64,000 nt of DNA. Origin: Gnetum montanum. Its lineage: Eukaryota; Streptophyta; Gnetopsida; Gnetales; Gnetaceae. The stretch covers positions 259,253 through 323,252 of the forward strand of contig MNCI01013764.1 in NCBI GenBank assembly GCA_015680685.1, written 5' to 3'. The notes beneath the pieces are model-generated. The model did not search any database. It saw nothing but the letters and a program-made list of their open reading frames with translations, and had not been told where the DNA came from. Made by a program: the position numbers and the translations under genes. Numbering within the stretch: the first letter of the stretch is position 1; every line of letters begins with the position of its first letter. Positions 46,285 to 56,892 of the stretch are shown here, in pieces.

Positions 46285-46440
46285 TATCTATCTATGATGG
46301 TCATAGTCTAATGGATATCATGGTTGTGAGCTAGACTTTCATGTTTAAATCATATTATAGTAAGTATCATCTATCTACATTGATCATAGCATGAAGCATA
46401 TCATGGTGATGAGCTCAGTAAGTCTTAGTAAGTAAAAATT
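46285..46440. repeat. Short direct duplication, about 90-bp unit
   Basis: ATCTATCTATGATGGTCATAG..ATATCATGGTTGTGAGCT near 46285-46335 recurs as ATCTATCTACATTGATCATAG..ATATCATGGTGATGAGCT near 46368-46418. Confidence 0.6.
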
Positions 46441-47055
46441 CATCTATTCATTCATTAAATGGGTTAATGGACGGTGATGCAATTATTAGTTTGGTTAACT
46501 ATTTATCAAATTATTATTATTATTATTATTCTGTGCCATCATGTTTAGTTGGAATTAGTGTAATTTGCATTTCATGTCATTCTATATTGTACTTTTCCTA
46601 TTTTTGGTGTAGGAAAACTTTAATTTTATCATTAATTATATTGCATTAAAAATCATGGAGTTATTAAAAATTGGAAAATTGTATCCAACATTAGAGTCTA
46701 ATGCACTTTTTGATGTAATTGTCAATTTGGTAGTATGTTATATTATTTGTGTATTTAATATCTATTGTATTATTTTTTATATGTATTGTAATTTTTTTCC
46801 TCAAATAATAGTCATACATTCTATTTTTCTTAGTGTATAGGTTAGAGTTTATATGTATGAGGCTATTGTCATTATGTTCTTTTAGAATGTTTTATCTATT
46901 ATAGTGTTTTCTCTTACTCCTATAAGCCTATTTCAATGATACCTACTACTTTTCATGTTTAATTTTTTTTGGCATTTATTTGATTTTTATTACATAGTAT
47001 ATTTGTTTGTTACATATTTTATTTATTATTTAAGTTATTCCTTTCTGTCCTAAGC

Positions 47056-47520
47056 CTAGTTGGTAGGGTGTTTCAAGGGTGTTTCTATTTGAATCATGTT
47101 GAAAAGGAATACAACATCAAAGTTGATAGGAATATCCTCATATTATAGTGTGATTGTAGTAATAAAATCAACATAATATTATGTATTTCTTATGAAAGAA
47201 GTATTATGTCCAACAAGTGATCCAAGAATGTTATCAATACGATACTTTGCTAAAGCATATGTTGGAGAAGCAGTGGTATCCACTATAGGTCTAACTAGAA
47301 CATCATTTTTATAAATCTTAGGAACATCATATATTCCTAGGAGATGAGAATGGGTGGGAATAAGATATTTTTTTTATTTGTTTCATCAAAATTAGATTTC
47401 ATTATGGATTTTCTAACTTTTTTACAATCTCAAAAGTTGGATCTTTATCTATTGCAAGCTAGAAGTTCTAACATTTTCTTTTTATATATATTTGTTCATC
47501 CATTATTACTATTACTTTTT
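47056..47520 (-). pseudogene. Penelope-like element reverse transcriptase relic
   Basis: On the minus strand one frame reads LLGIYDVPKIYKNDVLVRPI, then VDTTASPTYALAKYRIDNIL, then GSLVGHNTSFIRN, then INFDVVFLF. This is the core order of Penelope-like RTs (F/L-YGLPKIHK, then PLRPIVSxxxSPTYxLAK, then LxPLxG..S.., then VSFDVxSLFTxVP). Just upstream, after a frameshift, KDPTFEIVKKLENP fits the preceding DPTxxI..L segment. Three in-frame stops are present, and the RT catalytic YxDD region and the GIY-YIG endonuclease are not visible; the copy ends near 47056. The upstream side is interrupted by E4 at 47918. In plants such elements are known mainly from conifers. Confidence 0.75.
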
Positions 47521-47917
47521 CTTTATTTTCTTGCATAATTTTAAGAGAATTTTTTTTATTTAATTCATAAAATAGTTTGAATTTTTTCTTTGAAATATTA
47601 GCATTAGGCACTTTATCTTTAAGTAAAATGTTTAAGCTATTTTATATGATTCTTATAACTTTTTCCTTATCAATGTTTCTAAGGATTTTTTGATGGTGAT
47701 AAGAAAGTCTACATATTTGATGTTTTGAAGGAAAATGGAAAATATAAACCTTTATTTAATAGTTCAATGATATCTTCACTTGAGGATCATTTAAAAAGAT
47801 TGATTACAAGTTTTTCTTTTTAGATTGTAAGCTCTTTTTTTGAGATCCTAGAGAAGGCTCCTTGGTAGTGATGTTTTTCATGTATTCATTCTTTGGAAGT
47901 ATGTTCTTAATGATAAT
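47521..47917. other. T-rich host stretch before E4
   Basis: No gene identified. It could be the N-terminal side of the Penelope-like relic but no motif is recognisable. The final ATAAT (47913-47917) is the left E4 target duplication. Confidence 0.4.
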
Positions 47918-48771
47918 TGATGAATCATGGATTGCCAGGCCCCGATATTGGATACACAATATCGTAGCCTGGATAACGATATCGAATACATGATATCGTG
48001 ATTCCTATGTAGGCCTATAAATACAACATTCAGGTGCACAAGAAAGGGCGGAGGGAGTTGGTAAGTCTAAGGGTAGAGTATTTTTGTTAGTTTTCAGTAA
48101 ATTTCAGTTCTTCCCCTAGTGTATGCCTGTAGTGTGATGATTGTAATTGTATGGAACCTTTGTTCGAGTGTAATGTACTTGGACACATACATGATCGACA
48201 ATAAAGATCAAAATTACTTTATCATTGCAGCATTCACTTAGCTTTTAATTACTTTAATTGTTAATTATTTATTGTTGTCTTTTTAGTTCATATTTCCTTT
48301 ATTGTCATTTACATTTCCTGTTGATTAATGCAGAATGAGTACAACTTAATGACAAACATTTAAGTGTAACTACTTGGTAACCCAATAGCGTATTTAGGAG
48401 TGCTCAAGTAATGTGAACTTGGTAATTCCAAAAGTAGTACATGAGGTCCAAGATGTGTATGGATGATTTAGGATGAATGCTCATTGCACTTAGGGTAGCA
48501 TAGATTCCATTTTCCATTGTTCATTGGCTTAATTAAGATTGTTCCCCATCGTCTCTAGGAGTAGCATTAGTTTAGGATCCCATCATTCACCTCACTCTAG
48601 ACTAAACCATACGTGACAAAGCAAATACTAGTCTAGGTGGGAAGACAATGAACTACAATCAACATATGACCATCTAGATACCATAACTAGTCCATCTATA
48701 GAGTTTAACTGGATCATGCGTACATGCTCATATTCATATGGTTGAGTGTAGGGGTACCTCACTACTCATCA
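47918..48771 (+). repeat. 5' LTR of E4
   Basis: 854 bp, TGATGAATC to ACTCATCA. Poly(A)-type signal AATAAA at 48200-48205, about 180 bp after the TATA box. Confidence 0.92.
47942..48023 (+). promoter_or_regulatory. E4 LTR promoter: GATATC array and TATA box
   Basis: CCGATATTGG, ACAATATCGT, ACGATATCGA and TGATATCGTG (47942-48000), then CTATAAATA at 48015-48023. Spacing between the last site and the TATA box is about 20 bp, similar to E3. Confidence 0.75.
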
Positions 48772-48772
48772 T

Positions 48773-48790
48773 TGGCACTGTTGTTGTGGA
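48773..48790 (+). other. Primer binding site of E4
   Basis: TGGCACTGTTGTTGTGGA starts one base after the LTR. It is the most decayed of the four tRNA-Asp-type sites. Confidence 0.65.
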
Positions 48791-48903
48791 TGGTACTAGT
48801 TATTTAGATTAATTACATCATCCAAGATTGCTATAATAAAGCCTTGATGATATATCTTTTAGAAAGAAAGTAATTGCAAATAATTCACACACAATTCACA
48901 ACA

Positions 48904-51236
48904 ATGTCTCTCTTACAAGACTATGATAATGCAACACTTAGTGAGGCAATTCATTGGAGAACCAACGAAATATATGATGATGAAGAAAAAGTTTAGAGTA
49001 CTTAATATTATGTAAGGGTCTCCTATGTTCATAAACATCCCAATGATACTCAAGGACTCTTGTCATCCAACTCTAACACCTCTAGTAAGGATGGGACATT
49101 CCATAGAATGAGGGGGCCCATAAGGCCTAGGACCTTCTCAATGGTTAATAAGAATTTATCTAGGGATGATTGGGAGACTTACAAAATTCATGATGAGTCT
49201 TCTAGTTCTTTCTCTTCCTCTACTCCTTCAACGTCAACTTGTGACATGGATGACCATATTTCAAGGGGTTGATGTAGAAATAAAAATCGAGTGCACAGGC
49301 AAAGATAGGAACACCAACATGAATGAAGACAATATCATCCCAACCCAAAAATTCATAACCTACTTAGTGATGATGAACCTCTATTGGCCACTAAGAGCCC
49401 AATGCATATACAAGAGGTTGTTCAAATATCTTGTAGGCATTGTAAGGAAATTCTTCTACCTAGGCTTGATTTAAATAACTTTCCTAAGTTTTTAGGGGGC
49501 TATGATTTAGATTTGCAAAAACATTGACAAGCCTTCTATGATGCCTGTGCATGGAATAATATTTATAATGGATGGCAAAAACTTAATCTCTTTCCTATGA
49601 CACTCATTGGCCAAGAAAAAGTATGGTATAGGTCCTTAAAGCCAAAATCAATTCATAGTTGGCCGACAATGGTAGAACTCTTCAATGAAAGATATCAAAC
49701 CTATGCAAGAGTGTCAACCTTGAGGAGAAAAATCCAAGAGTGGAAACAAGGGAAACATGAACCCTTGGACATGGCCCTAGAAAGATACTATTCATTGATA
49801 AACAATTGCCTATGCCATGAGTTCTCTAAGGAAAGGCTAATGTATCACATCATGGATGGGCTTCATAATGAAACAAGGGAGACCCTTGGGATGTATGCCC
49901 CAAGTCAACCATATGAGCTACAAACCCACCAATTCCAAGACCTTATTAAGTGGGTAGTAATAGAATAAGTAGGAATAGCTAGATGGGAGAATGTTGAAAG
50001 TCCTCAATAGGACCAAAATCTCAAAATAGTAAGGGTCCATGATCATGAAGAGGAGAAATCAACTCACCCTAAGGAGGTGGAATCTTCATCTTTGCCAATA
50101 CTACAATCACTAGATGAAGTTAAGGAAAAGATCAATAAGATGATGGAATGGGTACATGAAAAATCTAGAGAATATTCCAACATTATTAGAGGAGGAACCA
50201 TGCCCAACCAAGAAATAGGACCGAACACGACTCAACAATCGGAAAGAAGGGTTGAAGGAAGTAAGGATAGAAGCTCAACTACAAATCATACATATCAATG
50301 TGACATTTGCATATATGATCACCCCAAAGGCCAATGCCCAATGTTTAACATTTACATGAGCATTTGAAAGAAATGTTAAATCGAGATTTTGTACAAAAAT
50401 GCCATGTTCAACCACAGTGGAAAAAACCCTAGTAGTGGGGGAGGCCACCTTCAAACTGGTCACACCCTCCATACCATCCGAACCCAAGCACTTATTATGT
50501 TTAGCATCCTATTTCCCTAACCAGGTCAACACCCTCTACTTCACCTCATCATTATCATTCTCCTAAGTACTATCAACCCATGTCCTCTCCAACAATATCA
50601 CCACCTTATGTTCCTTACACTTCTCCTCACCCTCAATATCCTCATCATTCACCTCCTTCTACATCACCACCAGTTGTGCTAGATGGTTTTGCACCATAGC
50701 ACTAACCCATGAACATCACTTATGCTACTACTATTAATGGTAGTGGAGGTTCTCCACAATGTCGAAAGTGTAATTCCTTTAGGCATGACCATAGTAAGAG
50801 ATAGCATAGTTCCAAAACTGCTGCATCCTCCAACTTAGCACAAGTTTGACGTTGTGATGCATCTACCTCCTCAAACTCAATGCCTCCTATTACTCTATTA
50901 GGGCCATCAATTAATGCTCCATCAACCATGCGACCCAATGAATATAATCACATAGGGAGACATATCAATCCTTGCATACCATCTTATGGTCAAGGGTGCC
51001 ATGGTGGGTCAACTCTTTATCACATGACTACATCTTATAATTTGTCCCACTATGCCAACTTTAATCAAATGTGTGAACCCTAATTTGGGTACATTCCAAC
51101 CACCACATCAAAAGACACCCAATGGTTTGGTTATGATCAAACCCCAATATTTTCAACATGCCTGGATCTAAATTTTCCATTTATTAATTCTAATCACACT
51201 TAAAGGATTAGTTATGGGGGATATCCTCCATTCTAA
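48904..51236 (+). pseudogene. gag: E4 gag (best preserved of the family)
   Basis: ATG 48904 (MSLLQDYDNATLSEAIHW). It has an extra Ser-rich segment (49060-49272) absent from E1 and E3. The capsid core is open for 123 codons (49597-49968): VWYRSLKPKSI, FNERYQTYARVSTLRRKIQE, EPLDMALERYY, KERLMYHIMDGLHNETRETL. The knuckle CDICIYDHPKGQC (near 50305) is intact with spacing CX2CX3HX4C, one residue shorter than the common CX2CX4HX4C, as in Athila-like gag. The Pro-rich tail has a further Cys/His-like group (CRKCNSFRHDH) and ends YGGYPPF at 51236. Confidence 0.82.
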
Positions 51237-52620
51237 CAAGTAGAATTAGTAAATGTTTTTTGTTTTCTTTGATTTTACAATTTTTTGTTTTCCAATTCTT
51301 CATTTTCAAATTTTTGTTTTTATCTTTTTGAGGGTAATCTCATCGGTGAATAAAATACTCATGTGACTTGTCGATTGAGGTGTTGTTCTATGCTATCAAG
51401 TCTTAAGTGACTAATTATTTGGACAGTAATCCCACAACATCCACCCACCCACTCTATTAGTAAGAGGTTCTACTCTGGGTCCAGTGATATTCTTAACATC
51501 ATTAAAAATTAAATTAATTTTGTTCTCATTATGCCCATAGCGAAAAATGATGGACTAAGAGGGAATGGGTAGGTGACATCAAGGGGACTTGTGAATTCTC
51601 TTTGGTGACATTTGTAGATTCTATCATGTAGCCTAGTTGTATTAAGGTCCTGTAGATATAATGAAAAATGGGAGTAAGATTAATAAAAGCACTTAATAAA
51701 GAAACTTAATGTTGGTCTAGGGGTTCCATTGGAAAGACATGCACCCATGCCTAAAGGTTGTTGGCTTCTCCAATTCATTGTTGGAAAGGAAAAAGTGCCA
51801 AAGTGTCTAAAATAAGAAAAGAAAAAAAAACATTAAACAAAATACTAAAGAAGAACATAATACAAAGAAATTCTAAATCACTTCTCCCTTGGACAAAATG
51901 CCAAGTGATTATATGCCTTGCTGTCATGCTGCTCTTATGGTTGTTCATCATTGGATGAAACAATGCGATGTCACTTATCAAAGGCATGGACTTGGTCTTG
52001 ATCTTGAAGAAATGGGCTAATGACACATTAATCATGCCCTACACTCAATATTCATTATGCCTAGGTTTAGTTACCTCATGTCCCAATCTCTACAATCCCT
52101 TCTACGATTCGTCTCATCTTGTTGTTCATGTATTTTTGACTTATGTCTTGTGTAAAATAGAATTCATACCTCATCACAGTGGTATCTACATGTGTGTGTT
52201 TTGTTTCACTGGTATGGATTGCATTTAATCCTTTTAGTGCCTACAGACCTTTTCAAGTGTGGTTACGTAAGGGCATGATAGGTAGGAACCTACTTTGGGT
52301 AGGATCCACTTGTGTAACTTTTGTAATTTGCACTCATTGCACATCATCATCACAACATCTTACATCCTTCAACTACTGCATTGCTAAAGTTATTCTTTCC
52401 TTTATTATCATTTTAATTCAAGCGTTCTTGTGCACCACTACATGTCCTTTTTCCTCACCCTATTCATGAAATTCATTGTAAAATTCCACTTCATTACACT
52501 TCTGGTACCTTTAGGTCTCTTTGACGTTACCCTCAATCTTTCAATTTAACATTAAATCCTTCATTTTTGACCTGGGAAATTCAAAAATTCATCAATTTTA
52601 CCAACTACCCTATTTTCAAA
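51237..52620 (+). other. Non-coding linker of E4
   Basis: About 1.38 kb, colinear with the E1 and E3 linkers, with no pol. It contains the antisense frame 52035-51775. Confidence 0.6.
51775..52035 (-). other. Small antisense ORF (E4 copy)
   Basis: 86 codons starting MINVSLAHFFKIKTKSMPLI, aligned with 14314-14526 and 25388-25182. Its C-terminal end is longer and hydrophobic. Unrecognised. Confidence 0.3.
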
Positions 52621-52626
52621 AGGACA

Positions 52627-52685
52627 CAATATTAGGTTTTTGCTAGTGGGTACACAATATCGCATCTATAAAAACTATATATATG
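52627..52685 (+). promoter_or_regulatory. Internal promoter-like block upstream of E4 ORF2
   Basis: CACAATATTAGG and CACAATATCGCA (52625-52664) precede CTATAAAAACTATATATATG (52666-52685). Weaker than in E1 but at the same site. Confidence 0.5.
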
Positions 52686-52946
52686 AACCCTGCCCCCCTG
52701 CGTGCATGTCAACATCATTTTTCACTCTTCATATGAGAGGAGTTGATGAAATTTTCTTCCACAAATTTTCTAACTTGTGTACGTATCATTCAAACATTAA
52801 TAACTTGTTCATTAATGCTCTGATTCTCATTCTAATTGAACTTTCTTAAACCTAAAGTGTTTAACTTTGTTGTGGGGGAAGGGTATGCTTCAAGTCGCAC
52901 ATAGTTTTTTCAAAATTCATCATTGCTCAAAGGATACTATCAAAGG

Positions 52947-53209
52947 GTAAGTAACCTTAAAAATGCTAAAATTTTTTGCAAAAATTAATTTTATTTCTTC
53001 ACTTAGACCATGAAAATTATTTTTTGAAGTCACCTAATCAAAATTGAGCATAATATTAAACTTTTAGGGAAATTTTCATGAAAATTTCTAACTCTGAATC
53101 ATACTAAGGAAGAAATGAATCTATTTTGTAAATATCCTTACTAATAATGTAAGGTATTAATCTAATTTTATAAATAGCCTTACTGATAATTGGTCCCATG
53201 TGATTGCAG
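52947..53209 (+). other. Intron-like leader of E4 ORF2
   Basis: Donor AAAGGGTAAGT (GT at 52947-52948, near consensus), branch-like CTTACTGAT (near 53179) and acceptor TGTGATTGCAG ending 53209. The next base starts ATG. Length 263 nt. The strongest of the three copies. Confidence 0.7.
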
Positions 53210-55179
53210 ATGGCCCCTAAAAGAGGATAGCAAGGAGGACCCTCTTAGGATGCATCAAAATGACTAAGGAGAAGCAGAGGCCAAGCAGCTTCCAAAGAAC
53301 ACATAGAGTAGGAGGTGCAATCATTTAGAATTCATCAAGAACCTCCTATTATTTCACAATTAGGGCATGTTGAAGGTGGAGACAACAGGGCACCTAAACA
53401 GAGACAACATCTCACGTTATCTCTAGAATGTGTTCAGGAAATTCATGAAAGGTCCATGTTAATAGCTATGATTGTGGAACTCAATTTTCGACCTTTCACT
53501 AAATTTGCCCCTAGGAAAATTAGAGACCAACTTAAAGGGTCTCCACTATGGCCTATTCTCTCTTAGAGTGGTGATTGGTACTTGGGGGAGATGTAACAAT
53601 TTTGGCACAATAAGGAAGAAGGTACCACCATTGATATTGGTGGGATTTCTATTGACTTCTCTACCAAGGCCATTTTGGAAGTGTTGAATCTTTTGAATAT
53701 AGGACCCAAGGTTGCTCACCTATCTAGTCACTTTGATGCAGATGTGTGCAAGATATGGTTAAAGAGGGAGTACGGTAAGGAGGATAAAGTGTATGGAGAG
53801 CTCACACTTGAAGAGAGGATCTACTTTAAAATTGGCACATATCACATTTTCCCAACAAAAGGATTGAACAGAATTTCCACCTATGTGGCTAGAGGAAGTA
53901 ACATCTTGATGGGCAAGGTTAATGTCAACCTAACCCATCTATATCTCATAGAAATTTTGAGACGGTTTGAAGAACGTAAGATAGGGAAGTTTGCATTGCC
54001 TTTTCCCTACCTAATTAAGAAGCTATGTTGATGTGCTGGAATTGTAGGGTACACCAATGACATCCCCAAAAAGGCTCAAAACCCCTCATTTGCTAAATTA
54101 CTAAAGCCACCATCCCTAAGGAAAAGTGTTGGTGAGACACTAGAGCCTAAGCAAGAATAGATGGTGGGGCCCACTACACCTAAAACTATAGGGCCTAGCA
54201 ACTTCCAAACACAAGGCCTAGTAAAGAAAAGAGAAGTGGGGCCTAGCACAAAATCTACAGGCTAGCAAGACCAACTACCACTACCATCGTAGGACTATTG
54301 ACCATTGATGAGCCATCTCAGGGCCATCGATGAATCGGTCATTTAGGGAAGCCATGATGAAGCCAATCTCTTTAGGGTCATTAATGATGTTGTATAATCC
54401 ATAGTCTTAATTAATCACACATGGGGCAAGGTATCCATCCAAACAGAAGGAGGGGAATCACACTGGTCACAATAGATCTCTGGAAATGTTGCATCCTTTC
54501 AAGTGCAAATAGAAACTGGTGAAGGAACCACAGTAGTAGTTATGCAAAACTAGGATGCAGTGGGAGCATTAGAAGTGGTTGTTGACCACATAAAAAAATC
54601 ATTTAATGTCCTTATCATGCCACCGGTAGATTTTACAGGAGCATGCAATGCTCAAACCTTGGTTGGTTCCTCAATGATTCTTGCATATCATGAGGATGTT
54701 TTAGATTAGTTGCTGCATATGGGATAAGTGATGACGTCCTTGTTTGACATCCCTTAAGATGTCACAACACATAGTCAGACCTCATTTCTATAAAAGAGAA
54801 GCTAGTCATGGTAGAGGTTAGGGCTGAACATGTAGAGAAGGAGTTAAAAAGACTCCAAGAAAAGCTCGTCACCTTGTAAGCTAAACATCAGTATCCATCC
54901 CAATTCATCCCTATAGACCAACTAGAATTCTTTTGGATAGAGTAGCTGACTAAATTGTTGGTAGAAAATAAAAATATGGTGGAGAAAAAAGATAAGGTTG
55001 ACCAAGATGCTTCCAAGGCACAAGCGTAAATGTATGCACATGCCAAAGCACTCAAGGCCTCACAAGAAGAAAATAAACACCTTGCTACCAAAAATTTGTA
55101 GTTGACCATAGTAGAAAAACAAAAGAATGTTCTTGAGGAAAATTTTTAGAAATTATGAGAACAATTAATAAGGGTCAAC

Positions 55180-55863
55180 GCCCCCTCCTGAGCCACTGAT
55201 GGGCACATGAACATAGTGCCCATAAGTGGCTGAGGGGGGGGGGGCATTGCCCATATAGCATTTTGGGCATTAGTTATGAGAGCTCTTGGGGGAGCTCTGA
55301 CAACACATCAGATGCATGTCCACAAGATTCCACTCAGATGCGGGGGACTCGTCGGCTGACCGGAGCAAGAGAGAGGCTACTANGGATGCGGGGGACTCGT
55401 CGGCTGACCGGAGCAAGAGAGAGGCTACTATGTAGGGCATCCAACAAGCCGCGAACTTTATGGACACCGAGGAGCATCGCACCACACTGGACTTGCTTCA
55501 TGAGCTAGAACGGCCTCGGTGTGCCTATCACCTTCTGCTAACTCTCCCCTAACGGCCCCCCCCCCTTGCCGCTGCCCCCCTCCCTTGTTTGTTTCATCTA
55601 TTCATTGGGGTTGCGCCCCCCCCCCCTCTTTTTTTTTGTTGAGGGTGCGCCCCCCCTCCTCTTGCTCTCACTGTTCAACCCCAAGGTTTTTGAGGTTTTG
55701 AGGCTTTGAGGTTTTGAGGTTTGGTGGCTTAGCTCGATGTTCGTCGAGCTTTGAAATTTGTGATTTTCCGGGGTCCCCCCCCCCCTCAAAGTGGTCCATC
55801 CCTAATTGTTTACTCGTGTACCATAACTTTTAGTAATACAAACCCGAACATTCTCTCAAAAAA
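55180..55863 (+). mobile_element. Poly(A)-tailed retroposon inserted in E4 ORF2
   Basis: The 13 bases AATAAGGGTCAAC occur at 55167-55179 and again at 55864-55876, and the insert ends CTCTCAAAAAA, so it has the hallmarks of a non-LTR retroposition. E1 and E3 lack it. It is GC-rich, unlike its surroundings, with C- and G-homopolymers (55557-55566, 55617-55626, 55774-55784). The 5' end is a hairpin: GCCCCCTCCTGAGCCACTGA.. (55180-55206) pairs with 55216-55245. Without the N duplication it is about 636 bp. I do not recognise tRNA-type A/B boxes; it may be a SINE, the 3' end of a LINE or a processed transcript. Confidence 0.75.
55337..55430. other. Assembly join: 46-bp direct repeat around an N
   Basis: 55337-55382 recurs exactly at 55385-55430, with N and one base between. 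Identical geometry to 22411-22504. Confidence 0.85.
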
Positions 55864-56879
55864 AATAAGGGTCAACCAGGATATGAATCATTTGGCCAGA
55901 GAAAATAGAACCCTCTCAATGGAGGAGGTACATGCAATCTGCTAGAAGATAGCAACTAAAATAAGCATGTGGTAGAATGAGACCAAGTGACATGAAAAGC
56001 TCAAGGAGCATTTCAAAGATTAGGTGGGAATGTACAAATAGGTGATTGAAAAATAAATTCATATGACCAAAGCCCATATTAATACTCTTAGTGCTCAGAA
56101 TGTTGATTGCTAGGCCATATTGGATACTTAGCCTTCGCTTACCAAACAGAATTAAAAAGTTGAGACTTGCAAATACAAGATCTCAAGGAGTACATGGAAT
56201 TAGCAAACCTACAGTATTCCAACTTAGCCATGTTGATAGTAGGACACTCGAGAATAGAATTGGAGAAGTAGGTAGCAACCACATATGCTAAATATGAAAC
56301 AAAATTTGCTGAGCATAAGAAGACATTGTAGAAATTAGAAGTAGAAAATTCTGAATTAAAGGTGGTCAAGACTAGCTACCAAGGATAGAAGGATGTCATA
56401 GTGGATTTAGCTCAATGACTCACAAACTATCAAGAATGCAAGGACAATGCTAGAGCCTATGAAGAGGAATGATGGTTGTTTGCAACTTGGTAGGTCAAGG
56501 CCAATCAGATGTTCCCGCAACTACCATGCCCATGTGAGGTGCCAACTCCATCAAACATTGGAGCATCAACATGGATGGCACAGGATCCCCAGACCAAGGA
56601 AGAAAAGCTCTAGATGCTCCTTCAGAGACATCCATTTCCAAAACCTAGAGCACAAGATAAGGGGAAGAGACCCATGGAGGAGTCACCACCACCAGGAATC
56701 ACATCATTTCCAACAAATTTTTCCTTTTGTAATTTTGTGTCTATTTCCCAATTTTGTTTTGTTCAATATCACACTACAACATGAGTAATTCCTAGTTAGT
56801 TAATAATCTCATATTTATTCACTGTGTAATCAATTGAACTCATTCTCATTTTTTCTAACTTGAGGAAGAGTTGTTATTC

Positions 56880-56892
56880 AGTCATGGGGGTA
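56880..56892 (+). other. Polypurine tract of E4
   Basis: AGTCATGGGGGTA directly before the 3' LTR. Confidence 0.85.

Larger units (their letters stand above)
43291..47045. other. AT/T-rich repeat DNA, no gene
   Basis: I see no supportable coding region. Short T-rich open frames (45359, 46467, 46655) are composition effects. Three diverged tandem repeat sets are listed separately. An ATT run occurs at 46512-46530. Confidence 0.6.
53210..56784 (+). pseudogene. E4 ORF2: plant-transposon-like domain plus coiled coil
   Basis: ATG 53210 (MAPKRG). The N-terminal domain is open over 53675-54031: LEVLNLLNIGPKVAHLSSHF, YGKEDKVYGELTLEERIYFK, IGTYHIFPTKGLNRISTYVA and LPFPYLIKKL. Coiled-coil segments follow (54930-55140, 55870-56400: LVENKNMVEKKDKVDQ, KQKNVLEENF). 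A 684-bp retroposon interrupts it at 55180. After removal of that insert the frame continues to a stop near 56784. No pol or clear env features. The protein would be about 950 residues before the interruptions. Confidence 0.72.

Noticed and set aside
55751-55945. ORF crossing the retroposon 3' end into E4 ORF2
   Set aside because: Chimeric frame across an insertion border, no biological meaning.
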